DNA of 64,000 bases from Chloroflexota bacterium (GTDB taxonomy: Bacteria > Chloroflexota > UBA11872): NCBI GenBank assembly GCA_026707585.1, contig JAPOWQ010000049.1, positions 89,845-153,844 of the forward strand, in the 5' to 3' direction. This document shows positions 1 through 8,957 of the stretch, one piece after another (within the stretch, counting starts at the first letter, position 1; each line of letters begins with the position of its first letter). Position numbers and translations under genes: made by a program. The notes beneath the pieces were generated by a model that was not told the DNA's origin, ran no database searches, and saw only the letters and a program-made list of their open reading frames with translations.

Positions 1-978
1 GCCGGCGCCGACGTCGACGCCATTGTGCTCCTCACGGCGCCGTCCGTTCGGGGCGGGCCAACAGTCGAAGCCGCCGCAGAGGGGGTGCACGTCTTCACGC
101 AGGGTCCGATGGCTCGCAGCGTGGAAGAAGCCGACGCAATGCTCGAAGCGGCGGAAGCCTCGGGCATCAAGTTGCACGTCCAGGTCGGTTCGCGATACAG
201 CCGCGGTATGCGGCACGCGCAGCACGCGGTTGCCAGCGGATTGATGGGCCAGATGGCCATGGCGAAGGTTGAGTTGAATCTGTTCCGGCCGCAGTCGCCC
301 TATTTCCGATCAACGCACTGGCACGGTACCTGGGGCGGCGAAGGCGGAACGTCGGTGTTCCACCATGGGCGCTACATCATCGATCCGTTTCTCTACGTTG
401 TTGGTACGCCGATCGTCGAAGTCACGTCGTACGCAGGCGCCATGCTGCGTTACATCGAGACCGATGACCTGACGCTATCGCTCGTCAAATTCGCCAACGG
501 CGCTCGCGGCGTGGTGCAGTCGTCGTTGCTGCATCACAACAACCCGCTGAATCCCACCTACCGGATCGAGGTCATCGGCAGCGAGGCTTCGATGGTTCTG
601 CACCAGGAATACACACATCCGGATATACCAACGGTGATGTTGGGAGCGCGCGAAAACGGCTGGGAATGCAACGTGAAGTTTGGGTCCAATCACGACCCGT
701 CCCTGGTTCAGCGCCTGGAGTCTCTGGAAGCTGAAGTGTCCGACGCACCCGTGCGCGCCACGGAGATGTACCAGAGCCAGATCTGGCTGGAGTCCATTTT
801 GGCCGATTCAGACACGCCGGCGCCGCTGCGCGTACCCCACCACCACGCCGAGTTAACGCGCGCGGTCTACAAGTCGCAGGAGACCGGCGCACCCGTCACC
901 CTGCCGCTAGCGAAAGACGACCCCTTCTACACGTTTGAAGGGCGTCTGACCCACGGACGTACGATTCCGAAGGACTAA
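1..978 (+). CDS. Gfo/Idh/MocA-family oxidoreductase, 5' end outside window
   Basis: This is the last 325 residues of a NAD(P)-dependent sugar or inositol dehydrogenase-like protein. The reading frame is open from base 1, so the gene starts to the left. The first visible residues (DVDAIVLLTAP) match the second half of the family's N-terminal Rossmann fold. The rest is the C-terminal alpha/beta dimerisation and substrate domain, with GGTSVFHHGRYIIDPF standing where the family usually has its G-x-H-x-x-D catalytic segment. The family's usual E-K-P motif, whose Lys is catalytic, reads Q-G-P here (bases 100-108), so activity is uncertain. The gene is convergent with the polysaccharide locus, with 86 bases between them and no clear terminator. 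The substrate cannot be read from the sequence. Confidence 0.85.
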   Translation, partial: AGADVDAIVLLTAPSVRGGPTVEAAAEGVHVFTQGPMARSVEEADAMLEAAEASGIKLHVQVGSRYSRGMRHAQHAVASGLMGQMAMAKVELNLFRPQSPYFRSTHWHGTWGGEGGTSVFHHGRYIIDPFLYVVGTPIVEVTSYAGAMLRYIETDDLTLSLVKFANGARGVVQSSLLHHNNPLNPTYRIEVIGSEASMVLHQEYTHPDIPTVMLGARENGWECNVKFGSNHDPSLVQRLESLEAEVSDAPVRATEMYQSQIWLESILADSDTPAPLRVPHHHAELTRAVYKSQETGAPVTLPLAKDDPFYTFEGRLTHGRTIPKD

Positions 979-1064
979 CCTCGGGCGAGCGGATAGACGG
1001 GAAGTCGGCGCACGGTCTCGGGCTGTCGAACGACCTGATTTGTGCTGTCCGAATTGGCAGCCGA

Positions 1065-2480
1065 TCAGTAGGCGCCCCGCCCACGAGCAACGACCCAGAG
1101 CGTACGCAGCAGGATGGTCAGATCGAGCAGTGGCGAGTAATTCTGGATGTAGTAGAGGTCGTACTCGACGTTTTCGTGCAGGGGAAGCTCGCCGCGGCCG
1201 CTTACCTGCCACCAGCCGGTGATCCCCGGCAGCACCGCCAACCGCTGCCGCTGCCAGGACTCATACTGCTCTACAACCCAGGGAAGTTCGGGGCGCGGTC
1301 CAACCAGGCTCATTTCGCCGCGCAGGACGTTCCAGAGTTGAGGGAGTTCGTCCAGGCTGGTCCGGCGCAGGAAGCGGCCCACACGGGTTACCCGCGGATC
1401 GTTGAGCGGCTTGTAAACCGCGTTTACGGCAGCGCCACCCTGGAGGGCGGCCTCCTGCTGGCTCTCGGCGTCCGGGACCATCGTGCGTAGCTTGAACATG
1501 GTGAACATTCGGCCGGTCTCGCCGACGCGGCGCTGCGCGAACACCACCGGTCGACCGCCGTCAAGGAAGACGGCAACTGCAAGAACCGTAAGTACGGGCG
1601 CCATCAGTACCAGGGACACGCTGGCCAGAACCAGATCGAACACCCGCTTGACGAATCGATCGAAGCCCGTGATCACGGGCGCACGCACGCTGATCAGCGG
1701 CAGGCCCCACACATCCTCGGCCATGGCGCGTCCGGCCATGAGGTGGAAGACATCGGGGACGAGCCGGACTCTGACGGGAACACTGTCCAGCGCCACGACG
1801 ATTTCACGAATCCGCTCGTGAGCGTGCATTGGCAAGGCAATCAGCACGTCGTCTACCTCATAGCGGTCGATCAGATCCTCAAGCTCGTTGCAGGCACCCA
1901 GGACCTGGGCGTCATGAATCCGTTCTCCCAGCTTCTCCGGATCGTCATCGGCAAACCCAACGACCTGGAATCCCGACCACGGACGGTCGCGAATCATGGC
2001 CGCAACGCGCTCGCCTACCGGGCCGGCGCCGACGACCAGGACCCGTGTTGCGCCACGGCCCGAGATTCGGCGGTTTCTCATAAGCAAATTGAGCAGCCAG
2101 CGGAGATTGATGAGCAGCAGCGCGTCGAGCGCAATGAAGTACAGAAACAGCAGGCGCGAAAGGAACTCGACCTTGAGCACGAAGAACGCCGCGAAGAGAA
2201 CAATGGTGGCGAACAGGATGGCCGGAACTAGCGCGCGAATCTCATCCACGACCCGCAGAAGTCGCCGGTGGTCGTAGAGGTGGACCATCCGGAAAAAGAA
2301 GGCCCAGACGATGCCGACGACCGCATATTCACGCACGGTAAGCCAGGAGAGCAGGCTGGCATCGCCGGCGCCAATTGGCAGGGTGTGCCGTAAGACATCG
2401 GCCAGGTAGAGAGCCAGCAGCGTGAGCGCAATGTCAACGACGGCCAGGGTGCCGCCAAAGAGACGCGCGCGCTCCCTCAC
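1065..2480 (-). CDS. Undecaprenyl-phosphate sugar phosphotransferase (WbaP/WcaJ type)
   Basis: This 471-residue protein probably starts repeat-unit synthesis by moving a sugar-1-phosphate onto undecaprenyl phosphate at the inner membrane face. Four hydrophobic segments lie in the first 130 residues. A Rossmann-like central domain follows (RVLVVGAGPVGERV), then one more membrane segment and the bacterial sugar transferase domain. That domain carries the family motifs QRRVGETGRMFTMFKLRTM, RRTSLDELPQLWNVLRGEMS, LVGPRPELP and LPGITGWWQVSGR. The length is normal for the polyprenyl glycosylphosphotransferase family. It starts at GTG, one base after the stop of the upstream GT4 gene, and is the last gene of the polysaccharide run. 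The sugar is unknown. Confidence 0.93.
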   Translation of the reverse strand: MRERARLFGGTLAVVDIALTLLALYLADVLRHTLPIGAGDASLLSWLTVREYAVVGIVWAFFFRMVHLYDHRRLLRVVDEIRALVPAILFATIVLFAAFFVLKVEFLSRLLFLYFIALDALLLINLRWLLNLLMRNRRISGRGATRVLVVGAGPVGERVAAMIRDRPWSGFQVVGFADDDPEKLGERIHDAQVLGACNELEDLIDRYEVDDVLIALPMHAHERIREIVVALDSVPVRVRLVPDVFHLMAGRAMAEDVWGLPLISVRAPVITGFDRFVKRVFDLVLASVSLVLMAPVLTVLAVAVFLDGGRPVVFAQRRVGETGRMFTMFKLRTMVPDAESQQEAALQGGAAVNAVYKPLNDPRVTRVGRFLRRTSLDELPQLWNVLRGEMSLVGPRPELPWVVEQYESWQRQRLAVLPGITGWWQVSGRGELPLHENVEYDLYYIQNYSPLLDLTILLRTLWVVARGRGAY

Positions 2481-2481
2481 C

Positions 2482-3633
2482 TCAGCGCTCCCTCACCAGT
2501 TCGCGGTATACCCGTTCGGTTGCCCGGGCCATCGCCTCGGCCTCGTGAAAGACCGCCACGGCCGCACGAGCCTCGGTTGCAAGCGTGCGAGCCTCATCCG
2601 AACGTGTCAACAAGCGCAGCGTCGCGGCGGCCGCGGCGGGAATATCGCCTGGCTCGACCAAGAGTCCGGTGCGATCGTGCTTGATGAGGTCGGTCGTTCC
2701 GACGGCGCGGGCGGCAACAATGGGAACTCCTGCCGTCATGACCTCCATGATCGAGTAGGGCACACCCTCCCAGCGGGCCATGTGCAGGTACACGTCGAGT
2801 GCCGTGAGCAGGGTCCGTGCGTTGGTGACAAATCCCGGAAGTGATGTCGCCTTATGGACGCCCAGTGCCCGAAGGCGATCCTCCACCTGCGGACGCAGTT
2901 CACCGTCGTTGGTCCAGAGAAATCGAGCGTCCGGGCGCCGTCGGTAGATCGCCGCAAACGTCTCCGCAATGTCGAACGGTGCCTTCTGCTCGGTGAATCG
3001 AGCAGTGGTGCCGACGATTGGCGCGTTGGCGGGCAGACCGAGTTGGCGTCGGGCCTCCGCGCGTGGCACAGGATCGAACGGAGCGAACGTTAGAGGGATC
3101 TTGCGAACTTTGCGCGGCTGAACGATTTCGCCCGCCACCTGCCGTTCGCCCTCGGAGAGAGCGATGAGCGTTGACGTTGCACGTCCCAGGATTGCCTCCA
3201 ACCAGCGCATCGGCACGCGCGCGATCGGCGAAGCAAAGTTGAGGAAGTAGAAGCCATGTGGCGTGTGCACAATCCGCACACCGGGAGAGAGCATGGCGGC
3301 AAAGCGGCCAACGACGCCGGCCTTGGTGCTGTGGGTGTGCACGATGTCGTAGCGCCCGTGATGGATCAGCCGCAGGAGTGCCCAGGTCGCGCGCAAATCG
3401 TCGATCGGTTGAATGGCGCGAACCATGGGTACGACGTGCATCTGGACATCCAGCGCCGACATGTCGTCGAAAAACGAGGTGTCGCCGCGAGGCTCGGAGC
3501 GCACACGGGGACACGCCACTTCGAACTGGACGGACGAACGATCGGCAGCGGCCGCCAGATCGAGCAGATGGCGCTTGGTGCCGCCAATCGTGGCCTCCAT
3601 GACCTGGAGGACTTGAATCGGACGGCGAGCCAT
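2482..3633 (-). CDS. Glycosyltransferase family 4
   Basis: A 383-residue GT-B fold retaining transferase, probably cytoplasmic and adding one sugar of the surface polysaccharide. The N-terminal domain has the donor-side loop VMEATIGGTKRHLLDLA. The C-terminal domain has the EX7E signature EGVPYSIME followed by HDRTGLLVEPGD. I chose the ATG giving MARRPIQVLQ, because it falls after the stop of the upstream epimerase gene; a start 36 bases earlier would overlap that gene. The HTHSTKAGVVGR segment resembles GT4 enzymes of the Pel/WcaL type often found in exopolysaccharide loci. Donor and acceptor are not predictable. Confidence 0.9.
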   Translation of the reverse strand: MARRPIQVLQVMEATIGGTKRHLLDLAAAADRSSVQFEVACPRVRSEPRGDTSFFDDMSALDVQMHVVPMVRAIQPIDDLRATWALLRLIHHGRYDIVHTHSTKAGVVGRFAAMLSPGVRIVHTPHGFYFLNFASPIARVPMRWLEAILGRATSTLIALSEGERQVAGEIVQPRKVRKIPLTFAPFDPVPRAEARRQLGLPANAPIVGTTARFTEQKAPFDIAETFAAIYRRRPDARFLWTNDGELRPQVEDRLRALGVHKATSLPGFVTNARTLLTALDVYLHMARWEGVPYSIMEVMTAGVPIVAARAVGTTDLIKHDRTGLLVEPGDIPAAAAATLRLLTRSDEARTLATEARAAVAVFHEAEAMARATERVYRELVRER

Positions 3634-3641
3634 CGGCAGCG

Positions 3642-4619
3642 TTAGCGCAGCACCGCCTCTTGCATCCATGTGTACTCCGCCGCGATCCCCTCGTGGATGG
3701 TGGTGGACGGGTCGAAGCCGAGCACGCGACGCGCTTTCGACGTATCGGCCTGGCTGTGTAGCTGGTCGGCAGGATGCGCCTCGCCGTAGATGCGCTTTGC
3801 CGGCCTGCCGACCACGCGCTCCATCGTGTCGATCAATTCGTTGACCGAAGCGGTTGGTCCGCTGCCGATGTTGAACGTCTCTCCGATCGGCAACGCGTCC
3901 AACACCCGCACCTGCGCATCGACCGCGTCCGCGACGTAGGTCAACTCCCGCGTTTGTTCGCCATCGCCATAGATCGTGATCGGCTTGCCGGTGGCTATGG
4001 CCTTTAGACCTATGTGGACGAGCATGTCAGGCCGCTGACGCGGTCCAAACAGCGTGTAGTACCTGAGGACTACAACCGGAAGTCCAAACAGACGGTGGTA
4101 GGAGCTGAGCAGATGCTCGTCCAGTAGCTTGGTCATCGCGTAAAACGATCGCGGCTCCAGCGGATGGTCCTCTGGGGTCGGCATCTTGGGATTGAAGCCG
4201 TAGATCGAGGACGTTGAGGCGAAGCTGAAGAGTTTGACGCCGGCGCGCAACGCGGCGTCGGCCAGCCGCTGCGTCGAGCGGCTGTTGTCCTGCATATAAC
4301 GCTGGAAGTTGGTAGGCGTCCAGCCTTCTCTAACGCCGGCCCGCGCGGCGAGGTGAAACACGTATTCCACGCCGTCGACGACCTGTTCAAGCTCAAGTTC
4401 GTTGTCCAGGAGGTGAGCCTCGACGAACTCGAAATCCTCGTGCTGGCGGAGTGTGTTGAGATTCGCCCGCTTCTGTTCGAGGTCGTAACTGTCCGTCATC
4501 CCGTCGAGGCCAATCACTCGATGGCCTCGCGCCAGCAGCGACTCGCAGAGGTGGGAAGCAATGAACCCGGTTGCCCCCGTAACGAGCGTCACAGGGCGGC
4601 TGCTTGCCTGCGGCATCAA
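3642..4619 (-). CDS. NAD-dependent epimerase/dehydratase
   Basis: A 325-residue extended short-chain dehydrogenase, probably making a nucleotide-sugar precursor such as UDP-galacturonate or UDP-galactose for the polysaccharide. The NAD-binding motif near the N-terminus is TGATGFIASHL, where the third glycine of G-x-x-G-x-x-G is Ala. The catalytic triad is visible as S-S-I-Y-G (SFASTSSIYGF) and YAMTK (Y-x-x-x-K). The sugar-nucleotide binding half has RYYTLFGPRQRPDM and FNIGSGPTASVNELI, as in UDP-glucuronate 4-epimerases. The exact substrate is inferred only from overall resemblance. It lies between two GT4 genes in the same direction. Confidence 0.9.
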   Translation of the reverse strand: MMPQASSRPVTLVTGATGFIASHLCESLLARGHRVIGLDGMTDSYDLEQKRANLNTLRQHEDFEFVEAHLLDNELELEQVVDGVEYVFHLAARAGVREGWTPTNFQRYMQDNSRSTQRLADAALRAGVKLFSFASTSSIYGFNPKMPTPEDHPLEPRSFYAMTKLLDEHLLSSYHRLFGLPVVVLRYYTLFGPRQRPDMLVHIGLKAIATGKPITIYGDGEQTRELTYVADAVDAQVRVLDALPIGETFNIGSGPTASVNELIDTMERVVGRPAKRIYGEAHPADQLHSQADTSKARRVLGFDPSTTIHEGIAAEYTWMQEAVLR

Positions 4620-4685
4620 CGTCCCGCGTAAAGAAAGCGCGCCAGCCGCGCGCTGCGAAAGTATATCGGCGAGCCGGTCGCGACG

Positions 4686-5822
4686 TTACGCGGCGACATC
4701 GCGGATGACGGATGCATAGAGGGCGCGCGTGGCGGCACGCATGCCCTCCAAGTCGAACGCTTCGGCCGCGTGCCGTCGTGCGCCGGAGCCCATTCGCACC
4801 CGGCGCTCCGTATCGAGCAGCACGGCTGTCAATTCGGAGGCTAGCGCTTGCTCATCACCCTGGGGAACCAGCAACCCGGTCTTGTTGTGCTCCACGATTT
4901 CCGGAACGCCTCCAACGGCCGTCGCCACGACTGGCCGACTTGCCATTGCAGCTTCCATCACCACCAGTCCCAGTCCCTCCCAGTCCGACGCCAGCACCAC
5001 GACATCGGCCGCAGCCATCAGGTTGGGAATGTCGGAGCGTACGCCCAGCCAGCGGACCGCGTCGCGCAGGCCCAGGTCGTCGGTTAGCTGGAGCAACCGC
5101 GCCCGGTAGGCGGGGCCGCCCAACTGAGTCTCGCCGGCGCAGAGCAACTGGGCGTTACCGAGCTTTCGGCGGACGCGCGCAAACGCTCGCAGGAGCACGT
5201 CGTGCCGCTTCTGCGGGTCAAGGCGTGCCGGGCACAGCAGCAGCGGTGCGTGCGCCTCGACTCCAAGCTCCCGGCGTGCGGCCGCTCGGTCCAGGCCGCT
5301 GAACGGCGCAGCATCCAGGCCATATCGAATGACCTCAATCCGATCGCTCGGAACCCCAAGTTGCTGGTTCGTCCAGCCCGCGACCGCTTCCGAAATGGCG
5401 ATCGTTCGCCGCGTGGGACGAGTAGCCAACGCATGGATTGCCCGCGCCGCCGCCGATTCGAGCCGAGCTTCGATGTTGTGCTTGCTGGACATGATGGCGC
5501 GAACACCGACCGCCCGCGCCGCCAGCGCACCGTACATGTCGGCGCGCAGCAGGTGTGTGTGCACGAGCGTATATCGCCCGCGCCTAATAAGCGTTGCCAG
5601 AAGGGGCAGCCGCACGGCGCCAAACGGTCCGGCCATCGGGATATGCGCTATGCGTTCGACGCATGCCTCGAACTCCGGCCGCAAGTCGTGGTCGCGAAAG
5701 TAGACCAAGTCAATGTCCGCGAACTGGCGCAGGCCGGGCAACAGTTCAAGTAGATGGCGCTGCGCCCCGCCGACCGCGAGCGACGTAACAATCTGCAGAA
5801 CGCGCGGCCGACTAGCGGTCAC
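4686..5822 (-). CDS. Glycosyltransferase family 4
   Basis: A 378-residue GT-B glycosyltransferase. The N-terminus has VTSLAVGGAQRHLLELLPGL, the typical GT4 glycine loop. The C-terminal half contains CPARLDPQKRHDVLLRAFA, the EX7E motif EGLGLVVME, and VGGVPEIVEHNKTGLLVPQGD. It starts at a GTG whose last two bases form part of the TGA of the upstream GT4 gene (GTGA at 5819-5822), indicating translational coupling. A 66-base gap separates its stop from the epimerase start, one of the longer gaps in this part of the locus. Confidence 0.9.
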   Translation of the reverse strand: MTASRPRVLQIVTSLAVGGAQRHLLELLPGLRQFADIDLVYFRDHDLRPEFEACVERIAHIPMAGPFGAVRLPLLATLIRRGRYTLVHTHLLRADMYGALAARAVGVRAIMSSKHNIEARLESAAARAIHALATRPTRRTIAISEAVAGWTNQQLGVPSDRIEVIRYGLDAAPFSGLDRAAARRELGVEAHAPLLLCPARLDPQKRHDVLLRAFARVRRKLGNAQLLCAGETQLGGPAYRARLLQLTDDLGLRDAVRWLGVRSDIPNLMAAADVVVLASDWEGLGLVVMEAAMASRPVVATAVGGVPEIVEHNKTGLLVPQGDEQALASELTAVLLDTERRVRMGSGARRHAAEAFDLEGMRAATRALYASVIRDVAA

Positions 5823-7039
5823 GTAGGAGCAGTCAGCAGAGCGTCGTAGCGCGTCAGCGACTGCTCAACCTGCCGCTGGAGCGAAAACGCGGATGCCGCA
5901 CGTTGGCGCGCAGCTGAACCCAGCGCCTGTGCGTGCTCGGGATCGCCCACGATCAGATCAAGCCGGTCGGCCAGAGCCAGCGGATCGGTGGGATCCACGG
6001 TGTATCCCCAGGCGCCGTCCTGCACGATTTCGGGACCGGCGCCAAGCGTGGAGGCAATCGCCGGTCGCCCAGCCGCCATGGACTCGATGAGCGTCAGATT
6101 GAACGGGTCCGGATACGTCGAGGGCGCCAGTGTCACGGTCGCGGCGGCGTAGGCGTCCCGAAGCGCCGCTGGCTCCATCCATCCCGGAAGCAGCAGGCGT
6201 TCGCCAACACCTAGCTCGTCGGCCAGTCGCCGGAGCTTCGGCGCGTATCGCGGGTTCTCACCGGCGATTACCAAGCGCAGGTCCGAATGCTGGGAACGCG
6301 CCAGTGCGTGCAGTGCCGCCTCGGCGCCCTTCTCACGCGATACGCGAGCCGCCAGCAGCGCCAGCGGGGCCCCGTCCAGCCCGTGCGACGACCGAAACGC
6401 CGCCCCGTCACCGTTGCCCCACCAGTCCACGTCCACTCCGTTGTAAACGACCTCGGCGCCCCCGAATCCGTTCGCGCGCAGGGCGGTTTGCAGCGTTCGG
6501 CTGATGGCAAACAGATGATCAACGTGATTCGTCATGTGGCGGTCGATGACCGTGTTCCGTGCCGGGTTCCAGCGAAAGCGCTGGCACTTGGCGCAGTTGA
6601 ACCAGCGCTGCCGAAAGTCGACCGGACCGCCGGTGCAAATGAACTTGATGCAGCAAAACAGCAGGTAGTCGTGGGCCGTGTAGAGCACCGGCACCCCAAG
6701 GCGCGCCGCCGCGGACAGCGTCGCGAACGACAGGTGCTGATGCACGTTGTGGGCATGCACGACGTCAGGTTTGTATTCCGCTAATTCACGACGGACGCCG
6801 GGCACGACCATCGGGTTGGCCATGGCCACTGTGTTGCGAAACCGCTCCGGATAGCGAGATCGCAGCCGGCGAACGCGAACACCGTCCTGGTCACGATGCG
6901 ACCCCGCCCCGGACGTGGTGGCAATCACGCACACGTCATGACCAGCCTGGACGAAGGCGCCAGCCAGTCGCTCAACCACGACCCCGGCCCCGCCGCGATT
7001 CTCGGGGGGATAGGTATCAGCAAGGAGGGCAATGCGCAT
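5819..7039 (-). CDS. Glycosyltransferase family 4
   Basis: A 406-residue GT4 enzyme starting MRIALLADTYPPENRGGAG. The frame stays open upstream for another 120 codons, but those residues look like out-of-frame translation of the next gene and are left out. Features include VVHAHNVHQHLSFATL, ARVSREKGAEAALHALA, and a signature where the first Glu of EX7E is Asp (DPFNLTLIE). A middle segment with four cysteines (FCCIKFICTGGPVDFRQRWF, then NCAKC) resembles the Cys-rich loop of some GT4 proteins and might bind metal. It lies 32 bases after the stop of the preceding GT4 gene. Confidence 0.88.
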   Translation of the reverse strand: MRIALLADTYPPENRGGAGVVVERLAGAFVQAGHDVCVIATTSGAGSHRDQDGVRVRRLRSRYPERFRNTVAMANPMVVPGVRRELAEYKPDVVHAHNVHQHLSFATLSAAARLGVPVLYTAHDYLLFCCIKFICTGGPVDFRQRWFNCAKCQRFRWNPARNTVIDRHMTNHVDHLFAISRTLQTALRANGFGGAEVVYNGVDVDWWGNGDGAAFRSSHGLDGAPLALLAARVSREKGAEAALHALARSQHSDLRLVIAGENPRYAPKLRRLADELGVGERLLLPGWMEPAALRDAYAAATVTLAPSTYPDPFNLTLIESMAAGRPAIASTLGAGPEIVQDGAWGYTVDPTDPLALADRLDLIVGDPEHAQALGSAARQRAASAFSLQRQVEQSLTRYDALLTAPT

Positions 7040-7071
7040 ATGAAGCGGCCCGGCGGAGCAACGAGGCGATT

Positions 7072-8142
7072 CTAGGCGGTGTAGGCCGCCAGGCAGCGTT
7101 CGGCAACCGCGGACCACGTAAAGCGGGAGACGACGTGATCCCGCGCCGCCTGGCCCTGCGTCTGGGCGTGCTGAAGCGAGCTCGTGAGCGGCGTGAGCTC
7201 GCGACGGAGAGCGTCGGGATCGCTCGGCGGCACTGTCGTGCCACCGACGGACGGAATGATCTCGGGCATGCCGGCCACGTCCGAGACTACAGCCGCGGTC
7301 CCGCAGGCCATGGCCTCCAGCGGAGCAAGTCCCACCAGTTCGGGTAGGGCCTGGTGGCGGCCACGATAGTCCTCGTACACCGAAGGCATGACGAAAGCGC
7401 ATGCTGACTGCAGAGCGGCGACTATTTCAGCATCCGACGCCCCAATGTGCAGCCGCACCTGACGCGACGACGCCTCGGACCGAATGAACTCAAGGTAGTC
7501 CGCGTCGTACGGACGCCCGTAAATGTCTAGCGACGCGCCAGCCGGCAGCCCTCGAATTGCCGTCTCGATGCCCTTGTGCGGCAGCAAGCGACCCACATAT
7601 ACGACCTGGCCAAGCATCTTTTGCGTACCGGGCGAGTATTTGGCCGTATCAACACCCGCATAAATGACCTCCGTCCGGCGCCCCACGTAAGGAAGCGTGG
7701 CGGCCGCAAATTTGCTTTGCGCCAGCTGGCCGCTAATCCAGCGACCGATTCGCAGGCGCCGAACCCAGTTCACCCCGCCGCCACCGTGATCGGTGACAAA
7801 GACTCGCTTGCCCAGCGGTCGGCCGATCAGCGCAGCCAGCGCCGTGAGACCCGACCTGGCCTGGTGGCAGTGGACAACGTTCGCCCAGCCCAGGGCTCGT
7901 AGAAACCCGGGACCGATTGCGTCATAGGGCCGACCGCGAAGCCGACCCCAAGTCCGTCGGACCTCGATGTCAAACCCGCCGACTCGCCGTGTTCCTGGCG
8001 AGCCCCCGAATGCGACCAATCGCGTGGGCGTGCGCTGTCGCATCGCGATTGCCAGCTCCAGCGGGTAGCGCTCCCCGCCGCCGCGAACCGACTCGTCGCC
8101 GAACCAGGTTGGCGACAGATGAAGGACTCGAAGTTCACTCAC
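7072..8142 (-). CDS. Glycosyltransferase family 4
   Basis: A 356-residue GT4 enzyme. I place the start at the GTG giving VSELRVLHLSPTWFGDES, because this GTG overlaps the TGA of the upstream methyltransferase in a GTGA at 8139-8142; longer in-frame starts would run deep into that gene. The glycine-rich loop is GGGERYPLELA. The donor-binding half carries YVGRLLPHKGIETAIRGL and the EX7E motif ELVGLAPLE, followed by GTAAVVSDVAGMPEIIP. It is one of ten GT4 genes in this locus; substrate unknown. Confidence 0.88.
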   Translation of the reverse strand: MSELRVLHLSPTWFGDESVRGGGERYPLELAIAMRQRTPTRLVAFGGSPGTRRVGGFDIEVRRTWGRLRGRPYDAIGPGFLRALGWANVVHCHQARSGLTALAALIGRPLGKRVFVTDHGGGGVNWVRRLRIGRWISGQLAQSKFAAATLPYVGRRTEVIYAGVDTAKYSPGTQKMLGQVVYVGRLLPHKGIETAIRGLPAGASLDIYGRPYDADYLEFIRSEASSRQVRLHIGASDAEIVAALQSACAFVMPSVYEDYRGRHQALPELVGLAPLEAMACGTAAVVSDVAGMPEIIPSVGGTTVPPSDPDALRRELTPLTSSLQHAQTQGQAARDHVVSRFTWSAVAERCLAAYTA

Positions 8143-8957
8143 GCAAGCCGCTCGGCCACGATGAGATAGCCACCGGGATCGTGAACTTTCCGCCGAAACG
8201 GTCGCCAAAGCAGAGCCGTCCACAGGCCGAGCCAGAGCGGCATCGGCAAGAGCCGCCGCCGGTGCAGCCCGCGTAACCAGTCCAGCACGCGCCGACCTCC
8301 AACTCGTCGGACCATGAGTTCGTCCAGTCGCCGCCAGGTTCGCTGGGTTGTCGCTGCAAGGTGTCCCCGGCTGGCGACGACGGTCAGTCCACGCTCAGCC
8401 AGCCGATCCGTCCACTCTTCAAGCGACCGATAGTGGCAGTGGCCCAGCCGGGCGTTTGTCGACGCCAGGCCGGCGTTCCCCGATTCGCGCTCGATTCGCT
8501 CGGCGAATGCCGGTGCAGGGACGGTGAATACCAAACGACCGCCGGGCTGGAGCACGCGCGCAGCTTCCCCCACCGCGTCCAGATCGCCCGGAATGTGCTC
8601 GAGCACACTATGGCTGTAAACCGCGCCGTAGGAGGCGGATGCCACGGGCAGTCGAGTGCCGTCTGCTCGAATTACGGCTCGATACACCCCCGAGGTGTTC
8701 GCCACTCGAACCTCATTGGCGACCAGTTCAAGCCCATCAACCGGCCAGTGGGATCGCAGCACCGAGCGCGCGACCTCGCCGGTGCCGCAGCCCAGGTCAA
8801 GGACGGGAACTGGAAAGGTGATGTCACGCAGCATGGCGAATTCGGTCGCCCGCCAGAGCGCAATCGCCGGCTGATGTGGATGGGCGCGCAGCGCCAGTCG
8901 TAAGAGCTCAGCATTGCTCCGAGCGACTAGCGACGTTGGGAAGCGATCGTCAGCCAT
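8139..8957 (-). CDS. SAM-dependent methyltransferase, class I
   Basis: A 272-residue Rossmann-fold methyltransferase. The SAM-binding motif I is VLDLGCGTGEVARSV, followed by an acidic loop (DGLELVANEVRVA), RADGTRLPVASASYGAVYSH and SVLEHIPGDLDAVGEAARVL, then RVLQPGGRLVFTVP. The C-terminal part is Arg/Trp-rich and partly hydrophobic (LLPMPLWLGLWTALLW), which may touch the membrane. The start at MADDRFP overlaps the stop of the upstream CgeB-like gene by a few bases, and its own stop is coupled to the next GT4 gene. In this context it may methylate a sugar or a lipid-linked intermediate, but that is inference. Confidence 0.88.
   Translation of the reverse strand: MADDRFPTSLVARSNAELLRLALRAHPHQPAIALWRATEFAMLRDITFPVPVLDLGCGTGEVARSVLRSHWPVDGLELVANEVRVANTSGVYRAVIRADGTRLPVASASYGAVYSHSVLEHIPGDLDAVGEAARVLQPGGRLVFTVPAPAFAERIERESGNAGLASTNARLGHCHYRSLEEWTDRLAERGLTVVASRGHLAATTQRTWRRLDELMVRRVGGRRVLDWLRGLHRRRLLPMPLWLGLWTALLWRPFRRKVHDPGGYLIVAERLA

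Noticed and set aside
7040-7402. 120-codon upstream extension of the GT4 gene starting at 7039
   Set aside because: The extension would overlap the neighbouring GT4 gene, and its residues look like out-of-frame translation of that gene.
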